This document shows, one piece after another, positions 8,458 through 17,407 of a stretch of 64,000 nucleotides of DNA (the first letter of the stretch is position 1; every line of letters begins with the position of its first letter). The DNA comes from AC-38 sp033856025 (lineage in GTDB: Bacteria > Actinomycetota > Thermoleophilia > Solirubrobacterales > Solirubrobacteraceae). The notes beneath the pieces are model-generated. The model ran no database searches. It saw only the letters and a program-made list of their open reading frames with translations, and was not told the DNA's origin. A program made the translations under genes and the position numbers. Location: NCBI GenBank assembly GCA_033856025.1, contig JAWVFQ010000026.1, positions 37,252-101,251 of the forward strand, in the 5' to 3' direction.

Positions 8458-9893
8458 CCCGTGGTGCCGGGCTCGGGCGACGTGCCCGAGCGCGGGGCGG
8501 TGCCGCTGGAGCCCGACGGGCGCGTCTCGACGGGCGGCGTCACGGCGTTGCCGGGCCCGAGGACGTCATGGGACGAGGTCGCGGGGGGCTCGCTGGAGCT
8601 CCCGGTGTCGACGGTCTCCTCCGGCGCCGCCATCCCTCCGCTGCCCGTCGCGGGCTCCGTGCCGGTGTCCGCCGAGGGGCTCGCCGGTTCGGTGGGCGGC
8701 GCCGTCGCGCCGGTGGCGCCGGTGGCGGCGTCGCCGGCGGCCAGGTCGGGCGCGATCGCCGCGGGCGGAAGGTTCTGCGCCGGCGCGTCGACGGCGTGCG
8801 TTGCGGCGTCGCGGACGCCGACCGCGCCGGAGGTGGCGGGCGCCGCCGCGGCGGCCGGGCCCGGCCGGGCGGCGTGCACGAGGGACTGCTCGACCTTCAC
8901 CGCTCCGCCCCCGGCCACGACGACCGCGGAGACGACGGCGGCCACCTTGGTGGCGCCGATCGCCGCGGCGCTCGTTCCGGCGATGGTCCCTCCGGCCGCC
9001 GCACCGCCGCCGGTCGCGGCCGCGCCGCCGCCGGTGGCCACGGCGCCGCCGCCCGTGGCGGCGCCGCCGGCGCCGCTCGCGCCGCCGCCGCCGATCCCCA
9101 GCTTGGCCAGCAGGCCCAGCGGGCCGGCGGCGGTCGGGGTCAGCGCGGCGAAGGAGCGCTGGACGCGTCGCAGGTCCTGGCGGTACTCCCGGCAGCCCGC
9201 GCAGTCGCGCAGGTGGCGCCGGGCGCGGCCCGTGGCGCGCACGCCGCGGCCGTGGGCCAGCGTCAGGTCGTGGCGGATCTCCGAGCACGCGGTGTCACGG
9301 GCGTCGGCTGCCTCGACCAGGCCCATCCGGGCCCGGACCAGCAGCGACTTGACGGCCGGGACGCTGACGTCCAGGGCGTCGGCCAGGTCGGCGTAGGACA
9401 GGCCCTCCATCTCGCGCATCAACAGCACGGAGCGCTGCTGCTCGGGCAGCCGGCGCACGTCCTCGACCAGGCGGCGCAGGTCGTCTCGGCGCTCGGTCTC
9501 CGACAGCGGGTCCGACAGCGGGGTGCGGCTGACGTCGAGCACGTCGGCGGGCGGCGGGAGCGGGCGGCGGAGCTGGTCCACGCAGCGGTTGTGAGCGACG
9601 CGGTACAGCCAGGCCTTCAGCGCGATCGGGCGGTCGGAGGCGCGCAGCGATCCGTAGGCGCGGATGAAGACGTCCTGCACGGCGTCCTCGGCGTCCTGCC
9701 GCGACCCGGAGAGCATCTGACGCGAGTAGCCGAACAGCCGCGCCCCGTAGCGGTCGTGGATGACCCGGAAGGCCTCCTCGTTCCCGGCCCGGAAGAGCGC
9801 CACCAGCTGCTCGTCGGAGCGCAGCCGCAGGAGCGGCGCGCTGAGAGAGATGCGCGCGAGCCCTACGGGGGCTTGGAGGGCAGAGGCTTCCAC
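8454..9893 (-). CDS. ECF sigma factor with C-terminal zinc anti-sigma-like motif and Ala/Gly tail
   Basis: GTG 9893 is chosen as start because CGAAGG lies 7 bases upstream and the protein then begins naturally before sigma region 2; the longer open frame would run through the divergent gene. The protein has 479 residues: region 2 (about 26-110, DAEDAVQDVFIRAY), region 4 (about 148-195, LSYADLADALDVSVPAVKS), then a ZAS-like zinc motif Cys203...His227-x3-Cys231-x2-Cys234. After this comes a Gly/Ala-rich stretch with a possible weak membrane segment (about 313-332) and a long Pro/Ala/Thr/Ser-rich tail. It directs RNA polymerase to selected promoters. The fused zinc motif suggests self-regulation or sensing, which is inference. 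Confidence 0.88.
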   Translation of the reverse strand: MEASALQAPVGLARISLSAPLLRLRSDEQLVALFRAGNEEAFRVIHDRYGARLFGYSRQMLSGSRQDAEDAVQDVFIRAYGSLRASDRPIALKAWLYRVAHNRCVDQLRRPLPPPADVLDVSRTPLSDPLSETERRDDLRRLVEDVRRLPEQQRSVLLMREMEGLSYADLADALDVSVPAVKSLLVRARMGLVEAADARDTACSEIRHDLTLAHGRGVRATGRARRHLRDCAGCREYRQDLRRVQRSFAALTPTAAGPLGLLAKLGIGGGGASGAGGAATGGGAVATGGGAAATGGGAAAGGTIAGTSAAAIGATKVAAVVSAVVVAGGGAVKVEQSLVHAARPGPAAAAAPATSGAVGVRDAATHAVDAPAQNLPPAAIAPDLAAGDAATGATGATAPPTEPASPSADTGTEPATGSGGMAAPEETVDTGSSSEPPATSSHDVLGPGNAVTPPVETRPSGSSGTAPRSGTSPEPGTTG

Positions 9894-9982
9894 CGAGAAC
9901 CTTCGGTCAGGAACTCTAACCGGTGAGGCTGGCGGAAGTCGCGGAGTTTCCGGTGTGTCGGGGAATGAGATGATCGCGCGCC

Positions 9983-11824
9983 ATGGCCTTCCCCGCCATC
10001 GCGGACTACGCGTTCCTCTCCGACTGCCACACCGGCGCTCTGGTGGCCCCAGACGGGAACGTCGAGTGGCTGTGCATCCCGCGCTTCGACGCGCCGTCCG
10101 TGTTCGGGATGGTGCTGGACCGGGGCGCGGGCGGCTTCCGCGTCGCCCCCTACGGCGAGGCGCACCCGGTGGCGCGCCGCTACGAGCCCGGCACGATGGT
10201 CCTGGAGACCACGTGGATGACGCCCCACGGGTGGGCGGAGGTCCACGACGCGCTGACGATCGGCGCCTGGCACGAGGGCGACCTGATGGAGGCCGAGCAC
10301 ACCCGTCCGCCCACCGACCACGAGGCCGACCACCTGCTCGTGCGCACGGTGCGCTGCGTGCAGGGGGAGGTGATGATCGAGGCGCTCTGCGAGCCGCGCT
10401 TCGACTACGCCCGCGGCGACGCGACCTGGACCGAGGTCCACCACGCCGCGCCGGCCGCGCTGGACGCCACCGACGGGACCACAACCTTCCGCCTGCTCAG
10501 CGACCTGCGGATGGGCATCGAGGGCCAGCGCGTGCGCGCGCGTCACAAGCTGCGCGAGGGGGAGACGTGCTACGTCGCGCTGTCCTGGACCGAGGAGCGC
10601 GGCGGCCCCGCCACGGCCGAGCAGGCGTTCGAGCACCAGGCGCGCACCGCGCACTTCTGGCGCTCCTGGCTGGAGTCCGGCACGTTCCCCGACCACCGCT
10701 GGCGCAACCACCTCCAGCGCTCCGCGCTGACCCTCAAGGGGCTGACGTACGCCCCCACGGGCGCGCTGGTCGCCGCGCTGACCACCTCGCTGCCCGAGAC
10801 CCCCGGCGGCGAGCGCAACTGGGACTACCGCTACTCCTGGATGCGCGACGCCACCTTCACCCTGTGGGCGCTGCACGCCCTGGAGCTGGACTGGGAGGCC
10901 GACGACTTCATGCAGTACGTCGCCGACCTGGCCCGCAACGAGGACGGCTCGCTGCAGATCATGTACGGGATCGACGGCGAGCGCGACCTGACGGAGCGCA
11001 CGCTGGACCACCTGTCCGGCTACGAGGGCGCCCGCCCCGTGCGCATCGGCAACGGGGCCTACGACCAGCGCCAGAACGACGTCTACGGGGCGGTGCTGGA
11101 CTCGATGTTCCTGCACACCAAGGAGGGCGGCTACATCCCGCAGAACCTGTGGCCGGTCCTGTGCGACCAGGCCGACAATGCCGCGCGGGTCTGGCGCGAG
11201 CCCGACCAGGGGATATGGGAGGCGCGCGGCGCGCCCCGCCACTACACCTCCTCCAAGCTCATGTGCTGGGTCGCGATGGACCGCGCTTCGCACCTGGCGA
11301 AGCTGCGCGGCGACGCGGATCGCGAGCGCGCCTGGGGCGACGTCGCGACGGAGATCCGCCAGGACATCCTGGAGAACGCGGTGCGCGACGGGGTGTTCCG
11401 CCAGCACTACGAGACCGACGCGCTGGACGCGTCCACCCTGCTCGTGCCCCTGGTGCGCTTCCTCCCGCCCGACGACGACCGCGTGCGCGCCACCGTGCTG
11501 GCGATCGCAAAGGACCTCAGCGAGCACGGGCTGATCCTGCGCTACCGCACCGAGGAGACCGACGACGGCCTGCACGGCGAGGAGGGCACGTTCCTGATCT
11601 GCTCGTTCTGGCTCGTGTCCGCGCTGTCGGAGATCGGGGAGAAGGCGCGGGCGTCCGCGCTGTGTGAGCGGCTGCTGGCCGTCGGCTCGCCGCTGCTGCT
11701 CTACGGCGAGGAGCTGGAGGCCGACAGCGGGCGCCACCTGGGCAACTACCCGCAGGCCTTCACTCACCTGGCTCTCATCAACGCGGCCCTGCACGTGATC
11801 GCCGACGAGAAGGGCGGCCAGTGA
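9983..11824 (+). CDS. Glycoside hydrolase family 15 protein (trehalase/glucoamylase type)
   Basis: The 613-residue cytoplasmic protein (no signal peptide) matches the GH15 layout. It has an N-terminal beta-sandwich starting AIADYAFLSDCHTGALV, a linker, then an (alpha/alpha)6 barrel with RNWDYRYSWMRDA (about residue 275), IGNGAYDQRQNDVYG, DQGIWEARG holding the likely general-acid Glu, and GEEGTFLICSFW holding the likely base Glu. Actinobacterial enzymes of this type include the trehalases of mycobacteria, so trehalose or a related alpha-glucoside is the probable substrate. The start ATG 9983 lies 89 bases from the divergent sigma factor start. A short gap separates it from the SCP2 gene. Confidence 0.9.
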   Translation: MAFPAIADYAFLSDCHTGALVAPDGNVEWLCIPRFDAPSVFGMVLDRGAGGFRVAPYGEAHPVARRYEPGTMVLETTWMTPHGWAEVHDALTIGAWHEGDLMEAEHTRPPTDHEADHLLVRTVRCVQGEVMIEALCEPRFDYARGDATWTEVHHAAPAALDATDGTTTFRLLSDLRMGIEGQRVRARHKLREGETCYVALSWTEERGGPATAEQAFEHQARTAHFWRSWLESGTFPDHRWRNHLQRSALTLKGLTYAPTGALVAALTTSLPETPGGERNWDYRYSWMRDATFTLWALHALELDWEADDFMQYVADLARNEDGSLQIMYGIDGERDLTERTLDHLSGYEGARPVRIGNGAYDQRQNDVYGAVLDSMFLHTKEGGYIPQNLWPVLCDQADNAARVWREPDQGIWEARGAPRHYTSSKLMCWVAMDRASHLAKLRGDADRERAWGDVATEIRQDILENAVRDGVFRQHYETDALDASTLLVPLVRFLPPDDDRVRATVLAIAKDLSEHGLILRYRTEETDDGLHGEEGTFLICSFWLVSALSEIGEKARASALCERLLAVGSPLLLYGEELEADSGRHLGNYPQAFTHLALINAALHVIADEKGGQ

Positions 11825-11866
11825 CTAGTCTGGCGGCCGGTCGACCACCACCGAGGAGAGGCTGAG

Positions 11867-12286
11867 TTGGGCTACTTCAAGAACGAGCAAGAGGTCTACG
11901 ACACGATCGGGAAGCTGTTCGAGGACCTGCGCGACGACGACGAGCTGTTCGCCAAGTTCCAGAAGGCCAACACGGTCGTCCAGTACCAGTTCCGCGAGCC
12001 CGAGTCGACGATCACGGTGAAGATGCTCGACGACCAGGCCGGGCAGGTCGACCTCGGCCCGACGACCCTGGAGCCCGAGGTGACGATGAGCATGGAGGCC
12101 GACACCGCCCACCGCTTCTGGCTCGGGAAGGTCAACGTCACGGTGGCGCTGGCGCGGGGGCAGATGAAGGCGAAGGGCCCGGTGGCCAAGATCCTCAAGC
12201 TGGTGCCGCTGGTCAAGCCGGTGTTCCCGCGCTACCGGGCGCAGCTGGAGTCGCAGGGGCGCACGGACCTCGTCGAGGTCGCGTAG
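11867..12286 (+). CDS. SCP2 sterol-binding domain protein
   Basis: The 139-residue product is a single SCP2-type lipid-binding domain, with VVQYQFREPESTITVKM followed by PEVTMSMEADTAHRFWLGKVNVTVALARGQMKAKGPVAKILKL pieces typical of the family. Such domains bind sterols, fatty acids or other apolar ligands and occur alone in many actinobacteria. The start is TTG 11867 with GAGGAG (11853-11858) as ribosome binding site. It lies directly before an iron alcohol dehydrogenase gene (6-base gap), suggesting a joint transcript and perhaps handling of a hydrophobic substrate. Confidence 0.87.
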   Translation: MGYFKNEQEVYDTIGKLFEDLRDDDELFAKFQKANTVVQYQFREPESTITVKMLDDQAGQVDLGPTTLEPEVTMSMEADTAHRFWLGKVNVTVALARGQMKAKGPVAKILKLVPLVKPVFPRYRAQLESQGRTDLVEVA

Positions 12287-12291
12287 GCGTC

Positions 12292-13491
12292 TTGGAGTTC
12301 AAGGACTTCTGGCAGTTCGTCGCGCCGACGCGCGTGGTGGCGGGGCGGGGCCTGCTGGAGGGCGCCGGGTTCGAGTTCGCCAAGGAGGGCGCAACGCGCG
12401 TGCTCGTCGTCACCGACGAGGTGGTGCGCGGGACGGGGCTGGTCGACCGCGTCTGCGACGGCGTGCGCGATGGCGGCCTGGAGGTGGCGGGCGTCTACGA
12501 CGGCGTGCCGCCGGACTCCGACGCCGCCGTGGTGTCGGCCTGCGCGGAGGCGGGGCGCTCCGAGGGCGCCGACTCGTTCCTGGCCGTGGGCGGTGGCTCG
12601 GTGATGGACACGGCCAAGGCGGCGAACGTGGTGTTCACCCACGGCGGCGAGCCGCGCGAGTGGGAGGGGTTCTTCGGGCTGCCGCGCGGGGGCGCCGACG
12701 GCCTCGGCCGCCCGGAGGAGCTGGCGCCGCTGGCCGCCATCCCCACGACGGCCGGGACCGGGTCGGAGGTGTCCTTCGCCGCCGTCATCAGGGACCGCGA
12801 GGCGCACCTGAAGTTCACGGTCGCCGACTTCCCCATGTATCCGCGGCTGGCCATCCTGGACCCCGCCGCGACGGCCACGCTCCCGGCCCCGATCGCCGCG
12901 GCGACCGGGATGGACGCGATGACGCACGCCATCGAGGGCTACGTGTCCACGGAGTGGAACCCACACGCCGGCGCGTACTCCCTGATGGCGCTGCGCCTGA
13001 TCCGCGACAACCTGGAGCGCGCGGTGGCCGACACCTCCGACGAGGACGCGCGCGGCAACATGCTGGTCGCGGCCAACCTGGCGATCATGCCCACGTCGTC
13101 GGGCGCGATCGGGATCGCCCACTCGCTGTCGCACCCCTGCGGGGCGCACTACGACGTGCCCCACGGCGTGGCCAACGCCATCAACCTGCCCTGGGCGATC
13201 GAGTGGAACGCGGCGGGCGGCGACGAGATCGCCGACCGCTACCGCGACGTCAACGAGGTCCTCGGACTGGAGGTGGCCGGCCCGGGCGAGGAGATCGGCC
13301 ACGTCCTGGCCGACCACGTCCGCTCGACCGTGTCGGGCCTCGGCCTGCCCACCCGCCTCTCCGAGGTCGGCGTCCCGGAGTCGGGCATCGAGCAGCTCGC
13401 CGAGGACGCCGAGGGCGACGGCTGCACCCTCGTCAACCCCCGCGAGACCACCGCCGAGGACTTCCGCGAGATCTACGCCCGGGCGCTGTAG
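12292..13491 (+). CDS. Iron-containing alcohol dehydrogenase
   Basis: The 399-residue protein has the group III dehydrogenase layout. GGGSVMDTAKA (about residues 100-110) is the NAD(P) phosphate-binding loop. The metal ligands are expected in GMDAMTHAIEGYV (Asp/His) and GIAHSLSHPCGAHYDVPHG (two His). IPTTAGTGSEVS is the conserved nucleotide site. These enzymes oxidise alcohols or reduce aldehydes; the substrate cannot be told. TTG 12292 is the start, 6 bases after the SCP2 gene stop, so the two are likely co-transcribed. Its stop lies 5 bases from the stop of the convergent coiled-coil gene. Confidence 0.92.
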   Translation: MEFKDFWQFVAPTRVVAGRGLLEGAGFEFAKEGATRVLVVTDEVVRGTGLVDRVCDGVRDGGLEVAGVYDGVPPDSDAAVVSACAEAGRSEGADSFLAVGGGSVMDTAKAANVVFTHGGEPREWEGFFGLPRGGADGLGRPEELAPLAAIPTTAGTGSEVSFAAVIRDREAHLKFTVADFPMYPRLAILDPAATATLPAPIAAATGMDAMTHAIEGYVSTEWNPHAGAYSLMALRLIRDNLERAVADTSDEDARGNMLVAANLAIMPTSSGAIGIAHSLSHPCGAHYDVPHGVANAINLPWAIEWNAAGGDEIADRYRDVNEVLGLEVAGPGEEIGHVLADHVRSTVSGLGLPTRLSEVGVPESGIEQLAEDAEGDGCTLVNPRETTAEDFREIYARAL

Positions 13492-13496
13492 CGGCG

Positions 13497-14708
13497 CTAC
13501 GTCGTGGAGTCGGGCAGGTGGCGGCCGACGTGGCCGACTATGACTCCGCGGGGGACGTCGGCGTCGCCGGGGTGCAGCGCGAGGTAGATGCGGGCGATGG
13601 CGCCGGCGCCCTGGCCGGAGCCGATGCGCAGGTGGGGGCCGAGCTCCCAGGTGCGGCCGGCGTACAGGAACGAGTACTCCTTGCCGTAGCGGGTGCGGGT
13701 GCGCTCGGAGATCCCGCCGCGCCAGTTCATGCCCAGCCGGAAGGCCAGGTCGGACACCTTCTCGCCGATGTCGCCCTCCCGGTAGCGGGCGGACAGCTGG
13801 TCCAGGCGCTCGAGGTTCTCGTAGATCAGGCCGGGGCGGGCGAAGGGCGAGTCCTCGGCGCTCTCGAAGGCGCGCGGCGCGAACACGAGGTGGGGCAGGC
13901 GCTCAGCGGCGCGCCGGACCGCCTCCAGCACGGTGGCGGGCTCGGGCTCGCGGACGGTCGCCCCCGCGGCGCCCTCGCCGCCGGCCCGTCCCAGCGCCCG
14001 GCGCAGCTCGGCCAGCTCGCGATCGCGGGCGGCCAGCTCGTCGTGGGCGGCGTGCAGCTGCTCCGTGAGGGCGTCGGCGAAGCGCTCGGCCGCCTCGAGC
14101 TCCTCGCGCAGCTCGGACACCCTGTCGTCCTCCGGCGCGTGGGGGTGGGGGGAGATCGAGGGTTGGGGTTGGGCGGCCTGCGACTCGGCGGCTTCGGCGC
14201 GGCGCTCGGCTCGGTCGGCGCGGGCGGTCTCCGCGGCCAGGGTGTCCTGGGCGGCGTCGCCCTTCGCCTTGGCCTTCTCCACCTGGCGGCGCATCTCGCG
14301 CAGGCGGTCCTCCAGCTTCGCGCGCTCGTCGCGCAGCTTGCTCGCCTCGCGGCGCATCGCCGTCCGCTCCGTGCGCAGCTCGTCGCGCTCGGCCAGGAAC
14401 TTCTCGTAGTCCTCGTCTGCGGCGTCCAGCGCGCGCAGGTAGTAGGAGTCGTAGAGGCCGGTGAGCTCCCACAGGTCCTCCCAGCCGCCGAACACCTCGA
14501 CCACGTCGCGCGTGGACGGGTAGCCCTCGCGGCCGTCCCACACCTCGTCGTAGGGCGCCTCGCCGTACAGGACGGTCCAGCGGTAGGTCTCCAGCAGGAT
14601 CCACGCCGCGCGGCCGCTCGGGTCGTCCCCGGCTATTCGCTGCAGGTCGAGCGGATCGGGCGCGACCGGCTCCTCGGACTCGGGAGGTCTTCGCTGCGGA
14701 TCGGCCAT
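13497..14708 (-). CDS. Coiled-coil protein of unknown function
   Basis: The 403-residue product has three regions. The N-terminal part (about 35-95) resembles the homing-endonuclease-associated helical repeat: a Trp-containing helix, GYPSTRDVV, then FGGWEDLWELTGL. Residues about 100-255 form a long charged coiled coil with two Ala/Glu/Arg blocks split by a Pro/His-rich hinge. The C-terminal part (about 265-403) is a compact domain with GREGDIGEKV-like turns and RIYLALHPGD, not recognised as a known family. ATG 14708 overlaps the upstream gene's stop as TGATG, so it is translationally coupled to the acyltransferase. The longer open frame upstream is a shadow. Confidence 0.75.
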   Translation of the reverse strand: MADPQRRPPESEEPVAPDPLDLQRIAGDDPSGRAAWILLETYRWTVLYGEAPYDEVWDGREGYPSTRDVVEVFGGWEDLWELTGLYDSYYLRALDAADEDYEKFLAERDELRTERTAMRREASKLRDERAKLEDRLREMRRQVEKAKAKGDAAQDTLAAETARADRAERRAEAAESQAAQPQPSISPHPHAPEDDRVSELREELEAAERFADALTEQLHAAHDELAARDRELAELRRALGRAGGEGAAGATVREPEPATVLEAVRRAAERLPHLVFAPRAFESAEDSPFARPGLIYENLERLDQLSARYREGDIGEKVSDLAFRLGMNWRGGISERTRTRYGKEYSFLYAGRTWELGPHLRIGSGQGAGAIARIYLALHPGDADVPRGVIVGHVGRHLPDSTT

Positions 14709-15388
14709 CAGCGCCAGCGCTCGAGCAGCTCGTCGTCGCCCACCTCGCGCACCGCGTGCGCCGGCGAGCCCATCACCACGGTGCGCGCCGGGACGTCGGC
14801 CTCCACCACGGCGCCCGCGGCCACGAACGCCTCCTCGCCCACCTCCACGCCCCCCACCAGGACGGCGCCCCCGCCCACGCGACAGGCCCGGCGCAGCGTG
14901 GCGCCGCGCGGCTCGTCGCCGGCCGCCGTGGCGCCCGGGCCCACGAAGACGTCGTCCTCGACGATCGTGCCCGCGGACAGCCACACGTTGGTCTGGATGC
15001 GCACCCGATCGCCCACGCGTGCGCCGCGCGAGAGCGTGCTGCCGCGCCCGACCACGGTGTCGCGGCCCACCTCGACGCCCTCGCGCACCAGGCATTGGTC
15101 GCCCACGATCGAGCCGGGGCCGATCCGTGCGCCCGCGTAGACGACGGCCTGGGCGCAGACCGCCGCGCCCGTCTCGACGACCAGCGGACCGCCCTGGCCC
15201 GCCTCGTCGGAGTCCGGGCCCCCCACCGGGCGCACGCCCAGCACCGCGCCGTCCTGCACCACGCAGCCGGCGGCCAGGGAGACGCGGTCGTGCAGCACGA
15301 CGTGCGCGCCGAGCGTCACGTCCCGCGCGATCTCCACGCCCTCGCCCACGAACAGGCCCGGCGCGCGGGGGTCCTCGCCCAGCGTCAT
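14708..15388 (-). CDS. Left-handed beta-helix (hexapeptide repeat) acyltransferase
   Basis: The 226-residue protein consists almost entirely of hexapeptide repeats of the LpxA/GlmU type ([LIV]-G-x4), for example VEIARDVTLGAHVVLHDRVSL, ARIGPGSIVGDQCLV and VEVGEEAFVAAGAVV. It ends with VVMGSPAHAVREV, the usual closing segment of WbbJ/DapH-like sugar or amino-acid acyltransferases. It probably forms a trimer using acetyl- or acyl-CoA. The substrate is unknown, but the neighbouring epimerase suggests a sugar nucleotide. The gene lies 28 bases after the epimerase and couples to the downstream coiled-coil gene by TGATG. Confidence 0.85.
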   Translation of the reverse strand: MTLGEDPRAPGLFVGEGVEIARDVTLGAHVVLHDRVSLAAGCVVQDGAVLGVRPVGGPDSDEAGQGGPLVVETGAAVCAQAVVYAGARIGPGSIVGDQCLVREGVEVGRDTVVGRGSTLSRGARVGDRVRIQTNVWLSAGTIVEDDVFVGPGATAAGDEPRGATLRRACRVGGGAVLVGGVEVGEEAFVAAGAVVEADVPARTVVMGSPAHAVREVGDDELLERWR

Positions 15389-15416
15389 CGGCCCGGCGCG
15401 GGTCGTCGGCGCGCCC

Positions 15417-16454
15417 TCAATCGAGCAGCCCTTCCTCGCGCGCGGCGCGGACCGTCTCGCGCAGGGTCTGGCGCGCCGTGTACTTGGGACGCCACCCGAG
15501 CTTGCGGCGCGCCTTGGACGCGTCCATCAGCGTGGGGACGCGGAAGGCCTGCAGCCAGTCGGCCTCGGGCGGCAGGAAGGGCAGGCGCGCCGCGACGTGC
15601 GCGGTCGCGTCGACGGCCAGGTCGGGGATCGGGACGGCGTACCAGCCGAGCGCGTCGGCCAGGTCGGACATCGTCAGCTCCCCGTCGGCGGCCAGGTTGT
15701 AGACGCCCGGCTCGCCGCGCCCCAGCACCCCGGCCCGCAGCGCGGTGGCCACGTCGTCGGTGTGCACGAGCTGGAACGGGACTCCCGGGTCGGGCAGCAC
15801 GGGCCGCAGCACGGGCATCACGTCGAGCAGGCGCCGGACCGCGCCCGGCAGCTTCTCGGAGATCGAGACGTACGGCAGGTTCTCGATCAGGATGAGCGCG
15901 CCGGGACCGGCGACGATGCAGGGGCGAAAGACATAGGTCTCGGTGCGGCCGTCCGCGGACAGGACGTCGTCGAGCAGGCCCTCGAGCTCGGCCTTCTGGG
16001 CCGAGTAGTAGAACGAGTCGGTCCCGCGCGGCCCGACGTCCTCGGTGAAGCGCTCGGGGCGGTCGGGATCGTCGTGGAAACCGTAGGCCGCGACGGACGA
16101 CGCGTAGACCAGGCGCTTCGTCTTGCGCGCCGCGGCGGCCGCCTCGAACACGTTGCGCGAGCCGCGCAGGTTGACCTCGCGCGTCTCGTCCTGACCGCCG
16201 AAGATGATGAACGCCAGGTGCACGACGACGTCCGCGCCCTTGACGAAGTCGTCGACCGCCGCGGGGTCCAGGACGTCGCCCTGGCGGTACTCTGTCTTCT
16301 TCCAGCCCTGGGCCGCGGGGTCGAAGGGACGGCGAGCCATCCCCAGCACCTTCTTGACCGAGCGTGAGCGCTCCAGCGCGCTCACGAACGCCTTGCCGAT
16401 GTCGCCGGTGGGCCCGGTGACGGCGACCGTGAGCTGTTGGGCCGGTGGGGCCAT
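15417..16454 (-). CDS. NAD-dependent epimerase/dehydratase family protein (extended SDR)
   Basis: The 345-residue protein begins with the Rossmann motif VAVTGPTGDIGKAF (GxxGxxG), then has DVLDPAAVDDFVKGADVVVHLAF and the catalytic SSVAAYG...YYSAQKAELE (Ser, Tyr-x3-Lys). The C-terminal part, with VYNLAADGELTMSDLADALG, is typical of extended SDR sugar-nucleotide epimerases. NAD(P)-dependent action on a sugar or other polyol is likely; the substrate is not determined. Its ATG (16454) overlaps the stop of the PNPOx gene as TGATG, so the two are coupled. Confidence 0.88.
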   Translation of the reverse strand: MAPPAQQLTVAVTGPTGDIGKAFVSALERSRSVKKVLGMARRPFDPAAQGWKKTEYRQGDVLDPAAVDDFVKGADVVVHLAFIIFGGQDETREVNLRGSRNVFEAAAAARKTKRLVYASSVAAYGFHDDPDRPERFTEDVGPRGTDSFYYSAQKAELEGLLDDVLSADGRTETYVFRPCIVAGPGALILIENLPYVSISEKLPGAVRRLLDVMPVLRPVLPDPGVPFQLVHTDDVATALRAGVLGRGEPGVYNLAADGELTMSDLADALGWYAVPIPDLAVDATAHVAARLPFLPPEADWLQAFRVPTLMDASKARRKLGWRPKYTARQTLRETVRAAREEGLLD

Positions 16455-17398
16455 CAGCCCATGACCCGCTTGGCGTTGCGCCGGAAGCGCCGGATCTTGC
16501 CCAGGTTCATGCGGTAGCGCGCGAGGGTCGAGGTGGGCGGCAGCTCGAAGCCGCCGACCATCCGGTGGGGGATCAGCGACCAGCCGCCGTCCTGTTCGAC
16601 CAGATCGCCGCGCACCTGGAAGTTGCGCTGCCAGCGGAACTCGGCGTCGTGGTCGTGGGCGGTCAGGCAGGCCGGGCCCGACAGCATCGGCGCCTGGGCC
16701 GGCACCGAGGCGATCTTCACGCGGTGGGCGCCGCGGTCCACCGAGATCGGCACGCGCGCGGCGAACGGGAAGCCGTCGGGCGCGACGAGGCTGAGCACCG
16801 CGGTGGGATAGCGCTCCCCGAGCTCGTCCATCCGCTCATCCCACGCGTCGGGCCCGCCCTGCGGCGCGGGCGGCCCCTCCGCCGGCTCCTCGACGTGCCC
16901 GGAGCGGACCTCCTCCAGGTGGGAGTCGTGGATCTCCGGGTCGCCGTCGCCGCGCCACACGAAGACGCGCTCCGGGCGCACGTAGACGTACAGGCGCGCG
17001 TAGTACCAGAGGAAGAAGCGCATCATGAATCCCGGCGGCGTCAGCTCCTGGCTCGCGGGCAGCTTCTCGGCCGACTCGCGCTCGTAGCGCTCGCGGTTGG
17101 CCTCCCAGTCCGCGTCGTCGACCTTGGCCGTCCCCTGGACGAGGACCGTCGGCGGCTCGGTCATCCGGCTGCCGGTGGGGTCGGAGAAGAGCAGCGCCAC
17201 GCGCGGGTTGCGCCGCGCGTCCAGCGCCTTCTTGGGGTAGCCGGCGCCGGTCGTCACGTCGATCGCGCCACCGCCGTGCGTGTAGTAGGGCGTGACCGGC
17301 CAGGTGATGGGACGGCCGCGCTCGTCGATCGTCGTGTACTCCGTCGTGATGAACCGGGCGAAGACGTCCTGCACGTCATCGGGCAGCGAGGCGGTCAC
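16454..17398 (-). CDS. PNPOx-like (split-barrel) flavin or F420-binding protein
   Basis: The 314-residue product contains two similar halves of the pyridoxamine-phosphate-oxidase-like split barrel. The first (about 10-120) has PITWPVTPYYTHGG, KKALDARRNPRVALLFSDPTGS and VLVQGTAKVDD. The second (about 215-310) has PTAVLSLVAPDGFPFAARVP and ACLTAHDHD. Such proteins bind FMN or F420 and often act as reductases or biliverdin/heme-type enzymes. GTG 17398 is the start. It lies 9 bases after the Nudix gene and overlaps the epimerase start, in the same minus-strand operon. The exact reaction is unknown. Confidence 0.83.
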   Translation of the reverse strand: MTASLPDDVQDVFARFITTEYTTIDERGRPITWPVTPYYTHGGGAIDVTTGAGYPKKALDARRNPRVALLFSDPTGSRMTEPPTVLVQGTAKVDDADWEANRERYERESAEKLPASQELTPPGFMMRFFLWYYARLYVYVRPERVFVWRGDGDPEIHDSHLEEVRSGHVEEPAEGPPAPQGGPDAWDERMDELGERYPTAVLSLVAPDGFPFAARVPISVDRGAHRVKIASVPAQAPMLSGPACLTAHDHDAEFRWQRNFQVRGDLVEQDGGWSLIPHRMVGGFELPPTSTLARYRMNLGKIRRFRRNAKRVMG

Positions 17399-17407
17399 GG
17401 CCCAAGA

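Noticed and set aside
8975..9110. GCC/GCG-rich repeat that might be a DNA repeat array
   Set aside because: It is in frame in the sigma factor tail and encodes Gly/Ala low-complexity sequence. No spacers or palindromes suggest CRISPR.
9910..9940. GGAAC at 9910-9914 as an ECF-type -35 box between the sigma gene and the GH15 gene
   Set aside because: The -35-like element is there, but no matching -10 (CGTC-type) occurs at the usual 16-17 base spacing, so autoregulation could not be supported.
15597..16367. Plus-strand open frame opposite the epimerase
   Set aside because: The minus-strand epimerase has a Rossmann motif and Ser/Tyr/Lys triad. The plus-strand frame is a shadow.
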